A stretch of 23,662 bases of DNA, from positions 1 through 23,662 of IMG/VR virus record IMGVR_UViG_3300003894_000031. One strand, 5' to 3'. Origin of the DNA: a virus. The position numbers were made by a program, and so were the translations under genes. The number at the start of each line of letters is the position of its first letter. Within the stretch, counting starts at the first letter, position 1. Positions 20,321 through 23,662 of the stretch are shown piece by piece. The notes under the pieces were generated by a model that was not told the origin of the DNA, made no database searches, and worked only from the letters and a program-made list of their open reading frames with translations.

Positions 20321-21037
20321 ATGACAAAAGATGATTTTGCAGATGTCAATAAAGTCAAAGTAGGGCGCACCACTCGGTTTGTGACTTACTACATCAATGA
20401 CGATGACATCGAAGAAAAACGCATCCAGCTCAAGGAAGCGACCGATCCACCCCTTCGTGATAAGGGCAAGACACGACACATATTAAAGGAATACATCGAA
20501 GAGAAATCGAGGAATCCTTATCACATGCCACAGCTTGAATTGGCAATCAAATATGCAGTCAGAAACAAAGCCAATATATTGAGTCCAAAGCTCGGTTCCA
20601 GGATCAACAACTTAAAGTTTGTGAGCCTGATGTTAGAGGCATACAACAAGTATGGCCTAAAATTTGCAGCACTCGACATTTGGGGCATCCATTGGATTCC
20701 GATGGACATGATGGCAAACATCGTGGCACAGAATCGCAAAAAGATTTCTCGTAACACGAAGAAAGCAATGGCAAAACTGAAAGCCAAAGGCATGAAGTTT
20801 GGCAATCCAAACATCAAGGAAGCCACCAAAAAAGCCTCGGAAGATCACACCAGACGAGCCAATGACTTTGCGGTCACGATGCGCCCTGTGGTGAAGAAGA
20901 TTCAAAAGAGTGGGGCGACCACCTATCAAGACATTGCCAATAGGCTCAATGCCGAAGGCATCAAATCACGCTATGGAAGAACCTGGTACGCATCAAACGT
21001 CAGGAATCTATTATTAAAAATTAAGGAGCTCAAATGA
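20321..21037 (+). CDS. Degenerate serine-recombinase-like protein
   Basis: 238 aa. From about residue 70 it lines up with the small serine resolvase fold: PQLELAIKYAVRNKANILSPKLGSRINNLKFVSLMLEAYNKYGLKFAALDIW, then MDMMANIVAQNRKKISRNTKKAMAKLKAKGMKFGNPN, then a C-terminal helix-turn-helix (GATTYQDIANRLNAEGIKSRYGRTWYASNVRNLL). Two catalytic sites are lost: the YxRVS start is TYYINDDD (Ser replaced by Asn 26), and the KLDRLSR loop is KLGSRIN. It therefore probably binds DNA without cutting, perhaps as a regulator or directionality factor for the adjacent integrase. It ends as ATGA overlapping the next gene. Confidence 0.75.
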   Translation: MTKDDFADVNKVKVGRTTRFVTYYINDDDIEEKRIQLKEATDPPLRDKGKTRHILKEYIEEKSRNPYHMPQLELAIKYAVRNKANILSPKLGSRINNLKFVSLMLEAYNKYGLKFAALDIWGIHWIPMDMMANIVAQNRKKISRNTKKAMAKLKAKGMKFGNPNIKEATKKASEDHTRRANDFAVTMRPVVKKIQKSGATTYQDIANRLNAEGIKSRYGRTWYASNVRNLLLKIKELK

Positions 21038-21756
21038 ATAAGTCGCCATTTTTAAACGAAAACAAACATTTAAAAGCAGTGCCACCGCAAGCGAGTGGAA
21101 TGCGTAGCAATAAAGAGTTGATAGAGCAGAAAGCAAAAGCCGATCTCGATGAAGTGTTGAAAAGATCACAGCTTCAATTCGATTCAAAAATGAAAGCGAT
21201 GCAAGTTCTGGGCATTGCTTGTATTCGACTCGGAATGGCACAAGCGCATAAAGAAATGCCCGACAGCAACTTTGTTCGATATCTAAGCAAAGGCAGAACG
21301 CATCGATGTTTGCTCGACAACATCATCGGTATGCAAATGAGAGGAGATCGACACATCACGTTTCAAGTGTTGCAACAATCGCTCAACTCAACGATTGGCG
21401 TCAAAGCAGATCGACTGAGACAGATTATAAACGATGCGGTGCAACAAAAAGTGCTTCTCAAGCGAAAGTGGTCAAAAGATTCGCGTGTGTCGCTTTATGC
21501 TTTCAATCATGCGTACATCGATGAATACATCGCTTTTGGCAATCGCATGACAGGAATCAGTGGAGAAGTGATGCAGCACGTTTTACAAGGCGCGCTCGAT
21601 GACGATGGGATTGATTACTTAATGAACGTGATCGGGTTTTATGAGAAAGAAACCAAAAGCAACATAGAAGATGCCATAAAAAATAACCCGCAATGGAGCA
21701 GTAATTTAGACGAAGTTGCAGAGGCAAGCGATCCAGAAAACCCCGATGCTTATTAG
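21034..21756 (+). CDS. Putative winged-helix DNA-binding protein
   Basis: 240 aa. The central segment HITFQVLQQSLNSTIGVKADRLRQIINDAVQQKVLLKRKWSKDSRVSLYAFN (about 105-155) reads as helix-turn-helix plus wing, as in replication-initiation or MarR-like proteins. The start overlaps the recombinase-like gene (ATGA). The C-terminus is acidic and likely disordered. It may be a transcription or replication regulator; direct repeats (21769-21804) lie just downstream. Family not certain. Confidence 0.65.
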   Translation: MNKSPFLNENKHLKAVPPQASGMRSNKELIEQKAKADLDEVLKRSQLQFDSKMKAMQVLGIACIRLGMAQAHKEMPDSNFVRYLSKGRTHRCLLDNIIGMQMRGDRHITFQVLQQSLNSTIGVKADRLRQIINDAVQQKVLLKRKWSKDSRVSLYAFNHAYIDEYIAFGNRMTGISGEVMQHVLQGALDDDGIDYLMNVIGFYEKETKSNIEDAIKNNPQWSSNLDEVAEASDPENPDAY

Positions 21757-21768
21757 TGATGTGGGAGA

Positions 21769-21804
21769 TACTGTTAAAAAATTCCAAATTACTGTTAAAA
21801 AATT
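21769..21804. repeat. Two 15-bp direct repeats, 21-bp period
   Basis: TACTGTTAAAAAATT occurs at 21769-21783 and 21790-21804, two helical turns apart. It is followed by A/T-rich ACCAGTAATAAATTACCACT. It lies between the winged-helix gene and the next gene, and may be an operator for one of the DNA-binding proteins encoded nearby. Confidence 0.6.
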
Positions 21805-21898
21805 ACCAGTAATAAATTACCACTAATTTATCTTGACCAAACTTAAACAAAAAAAATATATTAGGCAAACAATGAAAAAACAGGAGAACAAAACAGGC

Positions 21899-22168
21899 AT
21901 GACTCTACCCACCACAGAAGACACAGAAAATCAGGATATTTATTATCTTGAATATTTTGGGTGGGGTACAAAGAGACTTGAAATCCCAATGCTGACCAGT
22001 GACGACCTCGATGATGCCATCGATGTATTCAAAGACGTATTGGATGAATTAAGGGCCATCAAACGCGCCGAGCTTCGCATGTCAATGAAGGCTGCTATTG
22101 CCCAGCGCATATTGGATCATGCCCGTTTAACCCTTCGGGAACGCCGATCAACCAGGGATGCCGAGTGA
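21899..22168 (+). CDS. Small acidic hypothetical protein
   Basis: 89 aa from ATG 21899: MTLPTTEDTENQDIYYLEYF, then GWGTKRLEIPMLTSDDLDDAIDVFKDVLDELRAIKRAELRMSMKAAIAQRILDHARLTLRERRSTRDAE. The AGGAGAAC phage binding site is about 10 bases upstream. ATG 21872 or TTG 21833 would lengthen the N-terminus by 9 or 22 basic residues. The domain looks like a beta pair (YYLEYFGWGTKRLEIPML) followed by two charged helices. Function unknown. Confidence 0.6.
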   Translation: MTLPTTEDTENQDIYYLEYFGWGTKRLEIPMLTSDDLDDAIDVFKDVLDELRAIKRAELRMSMKAAIAQRILDHARLTLRERRSTRDAE

Positions 22169-22206
22169 TTGCCCCTTTGGTAAATTGGCTCCGAGAACCC
22201 CTTTTT

Positions 22207-22265
22207 AGGTGTTTTTCCTATGAAACACCTGATTCATTATCCACCGATGAGGCTCAAACCTCGTC
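22207..22265 (+). promoter_or_regulatory. Two consecutive hairpins downstream of the acidic gene
   Basis: AGGTGTTT (22207-22214) pairs with AAACACCT (22223-22230), 8 perfect bp. GATGAGG (22246-22252) pairs with CCTCGTC (22259-22265), 7 bp with one G-U. Neither is followed by a U-run, so they are not standard terminators. They may end the preceding transcript weakly or be processing sites. Confidence 0.4.
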
Positions 22266-22328
22266 AAACTCAATAAAATCAAGCGAAAGCACCGTATCGT
22301 CTAAAAAAATTTACCCTATCCGAGTACG

Positions 22329-22459
22329 TATAATATATATTAAGTGTAAGTTGGTAGTTGGAACTATCCTGACAGCTTTTACAACTACTCTAGTTGAAGC
22401 TGTAACGATACCAATGGTAGATGTACGGTCGCAATCGCTTTCAAAGAAAGGAGATTGCA
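22329..22459 (+). promoter_or_regulatory. Candidate promoter and highly structured 5' leader
   Basis: A perfect -10 TATAAT lies at 22329-22334 with a poor -35. Two nested hairpins follow. First, ACAGCT (22372-22377) with AGCTGT (22398-22403) encloses CAACTA/TAGTTG around CTC and includes GTAGTTGTAA motif copy 3. Second, GCAATC (22431-22436) with GATTGC (22453-22458) encloses CTTTC/GAAAG around AAA. The second hairpin contains the AAGGAG ribosome binding site and ends one base before ATG 22460, so it can hide the start. Confidence 0.55.
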
Positions 22460-22759
22460 ATGTTAGATATAACTGTTACAACCAATCCTAATATTAGTTT
22501 AAGGGCAAACTATTGTCCACCGACATCCAAATCGGTATGTTTTTGGTCACTAAAGCATGAGAACTATGCACAGATAAAAACAAATTCCATTGATGGTGTT
22601 GATAAAGATTACAGCACTGGAATGAATTTTCTTATTGTAAAAAACCCAATTACAAAAAAATGCAGTCGTGTCGATATAAGAGAACCAAGAGTGCAAATTG
22701 GGCAAGCTATTAATAGATCAAGAAAGCTGGTCTCAATGCAAGGAGGTGTATCATCGTAG
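22460..22759 (+). CDS. Hypothetical protein, 99 aa, before the exonuclease
   Basis: MLDITVTTNPNISLRANYCP, then PTSKSVCFWSLKHENYAQIKTNSIDGVDKDYSTGMNFLIVKNPITKKCSRVDIREPR... The start at 22460 has AAGGAG before it; an upstream in-frame ATG at 22421 has none and would add 13 residues. The middle looks beta-rich. Its last codons contain the ribosome binding site for the exonuclease, so the two are translationally coupled. A recombination-accessory role is possible by context only. Confidence 0.65.
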   Translation: MLDITVTTNPNISLRANYCPPTSKSVCFWSLKHENYAQIKTNSIDGVDKDYSTGMNFLIVKNPITKKCSRVDIREPRVQIGQAINRSRKLVSMQGGVSS

Positions 22760-22773
22760 GCAAGGTTACACCT
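22744..22773 (+). promoter_or_regulatory. Hairpin enclosing the exonuclease start
   Basis: AGGTGTA (22744-22750) and TACACCT (22767-22773) form a perfect 7-bp stem around a 16-nt loop. The 5' arm overlaps the AAGGAGG binding site; the loop holds the upstream stop codon (22757-22759) and the likely ATC start. Opening by ribosomes finishing the upstream gene would couple translation. Confidence 0.5.
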
Positions 22774-23662
22774 GATTATCAGCTCTCATGTTCTGGTCTA
22801 GCGGTATTTGATCCCAACTACCCTTATGGCCTAACCAAGAATGAGTTGCTGGATCGCTGTATCAGGGCAGCACGATTTGAGAATGTCAGAGACGATAAGC
22901 AACCTCTCTTTATGAGAGTAGGCGATGTCCTGGAAAATCCAATCTTAGAGGAAGCATGTCTTAGGCTCGGTCTAAAAAACCCACAGCTTGATATTGATGA
23001 GCCTCTAATACACAAAACACTACCGCTTGCTGGATCGCCTGATGGCATCGCAACGGCAACGGTAGGTGATGAATCCCCCTTGGTTGTCAAAACCGATTTA
23101 ACGCAAAACATATTTACCTCAAAAAATGAAGAAGTGCGTTTGGTCGGTGATGGCATCCTAGAAGCCAAGACCACGAGAGACTATGGGGAAGATGATCTCC
23201 CCGACTGGCGAGGCAAACTCCAAGCTCAGGGGCTTATGGAATGTGCCGATTTAAACTGGTGCGCTGTCGTGGTCTTGTATGCTTCAACCGATCTCAGGGT
23301 TTATGTTTATGAGCGTGACCCTGAGTTCGGGAAATGGTTGGAAGAAATCGTGACTGACTTTGATGAACGCATAAAGACTCGCAATTACTTTGCGCCAGAG
23401 AACAGCATCGATGCCAATATCATTTGGTCGGAATCGGTGGATAAATTAGTCGAGCTTCCAGATGAAATCGCAATGAAGGTTGAGGACATACAAGCCTCAA
23501 AGCGAATCATTGAGAACGCAAAACAAATCATTGATGACAGAGAGACTGAGATCAAAGCACTTATGCAAGAGAATGATCATGCAGTCACAGGCAACTTTCA
23601 GATCAAATGGGGTTCCAGGCGATACAAAGCAAAGCCAGAAGTCACCAAAGTCATACCCGCAA
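22753..23662 (+). CDS. YqaJ-type exonuclease (partial at window edge)
   Basis: At least 303 aa, running off the end. The N-terminal VTPDYQLSCSGLAVFDPNYPYGLTKNELLDRCI is the conserved opening of YqaJ/lambda-exonuclease-like proteins. Later FMRVGDVLENPILEEACLRLGL gives the helix with Glu. The nuclease core has LPLAGSPDGIA (Asp), GDGILEAKTTR (ExK) and GKLQAQGLMECAD (the QxQ helix). It degrades double-stranded DNA ends 5' to 3' for phage recombination, probably with an annealing protein encoded further on. No ATG, GTG or TTG lies between the in-frame stop at about 22713 and the LSCS block, so I place the start at ATC 22753, six bases after AGGAGG. The start is uncertain. Confidence 0.85.
   Translation, partial: MVGKVTPDYQLSCSGLAVFDPNYPYGLTKNELLDRCIRAARFENVRDDKQPLFMRVGDVLENPILEEACLRLGLKNPQLDIDEPLIHKTLPLAGSPDGIATATVGDESPLVVKTDLTQNIFTSKNEEVRLVGDGILEAKTTRDYGEDDLPDWRGKLQAQGLMECADLNWCAVVVLYASTDLRVYVYERDPEFGKWLEEIVTDFDERIKTRNYFAPENSIDANIIWSESVDKLVELPDEIAMKVEDIQASKRIIENAKQIIDDRETEIKALMQENDHAVTGNFQIKWGSRRYKAKPEVTKVIPA

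Noticed and set aside
22207-22265. Rho-independent terminator after the acidic gene
   Set aside because: Both hairpins lack a following U-run on either strand, so I list them only as hairpins.
22165-22491. A 108-codon plus-strand frame starting at GTG 22165
   Set aside because: It runs through hairpins, the TATAAT and the leader of the next gene; composition is unlike a protein, and the 22460 gene has a proper binding site in another frame.
1-23662. CRISPR array
   Set aside because: The only regular short repeats with spacers are the 23-bp leaders, whose 'spacers' are protein-coding genes of 162 to 276 bp, not 30-40-bp spacers.

Overview
This window looks like part of a temperate tailed-phage (or prophage) genome, probably from an uncultivated and possibly marine bacteriophage. 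The head genes resemble the SU10-like podovirus type: a large portal of about 700 aa, an SU10-type major capsid protein, a head-tail adaptor and a scaffold. The host is not visible in the sequence. Many genes have strong AGGAG-type ribosome binding sites and overlap as ATGA, typical of a compact phage genome in a Shine-Dalgarno-using bacterium.

The layout is two divergent arms that meet near 18.1 kb. The leftward arm (18081 to 1) reads, in transcription order: a small ribbon-helix-helix protein, a PD-(D/E)XK nuclease, a C5 cytosine methyltransferase whose two halves lie in different frames, a 28-aa membrane peptide, an SSB-like protein, a primase-helicase, an iteron-like repeat array (possible origin), an unknown protein, a second PD-(D/E)XK nuclease, a small-terminase-like protein, a structured 380-bp gap, a radical SAM enzyme, the large terminase, the portal, small lysis/membrane genes, a proline-threonine repeat protein, scaffold, major capsid protein, adaptor and the start of a tail gene. 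The rightward arm (18161 to the end) reads: five very small genes, each behind a nearly identical 23-bp leader, then a tyrosine integrase, a degenerate serine-recombinase-like protein, a winged-helix-like protein, small unknown genes with a structured 5' leader, and a YqaJ-type exonuclease that runs off the window.

The strongest discovery is a self-splicing group I intron of about 255 nt inside the major capsid gene. Without it the capsid gene looks truncated and appears to start at a TTG. P1, P3, P4, P7, P10 and the conserved P, Q, R and S elements can all be read by eye, and splicing restores the N-terminus MAKVTNAFDTY. Other notable points are the stop-to-start invariant 23-bp cassette leader, the out-of-frame overlap in the methyltransferase, the radical SAM gene inside the packaging operon, the catalytically degenerate serine recombinase beside the integrase, and several 5' leaders that can hide their own ribosome binding sites.
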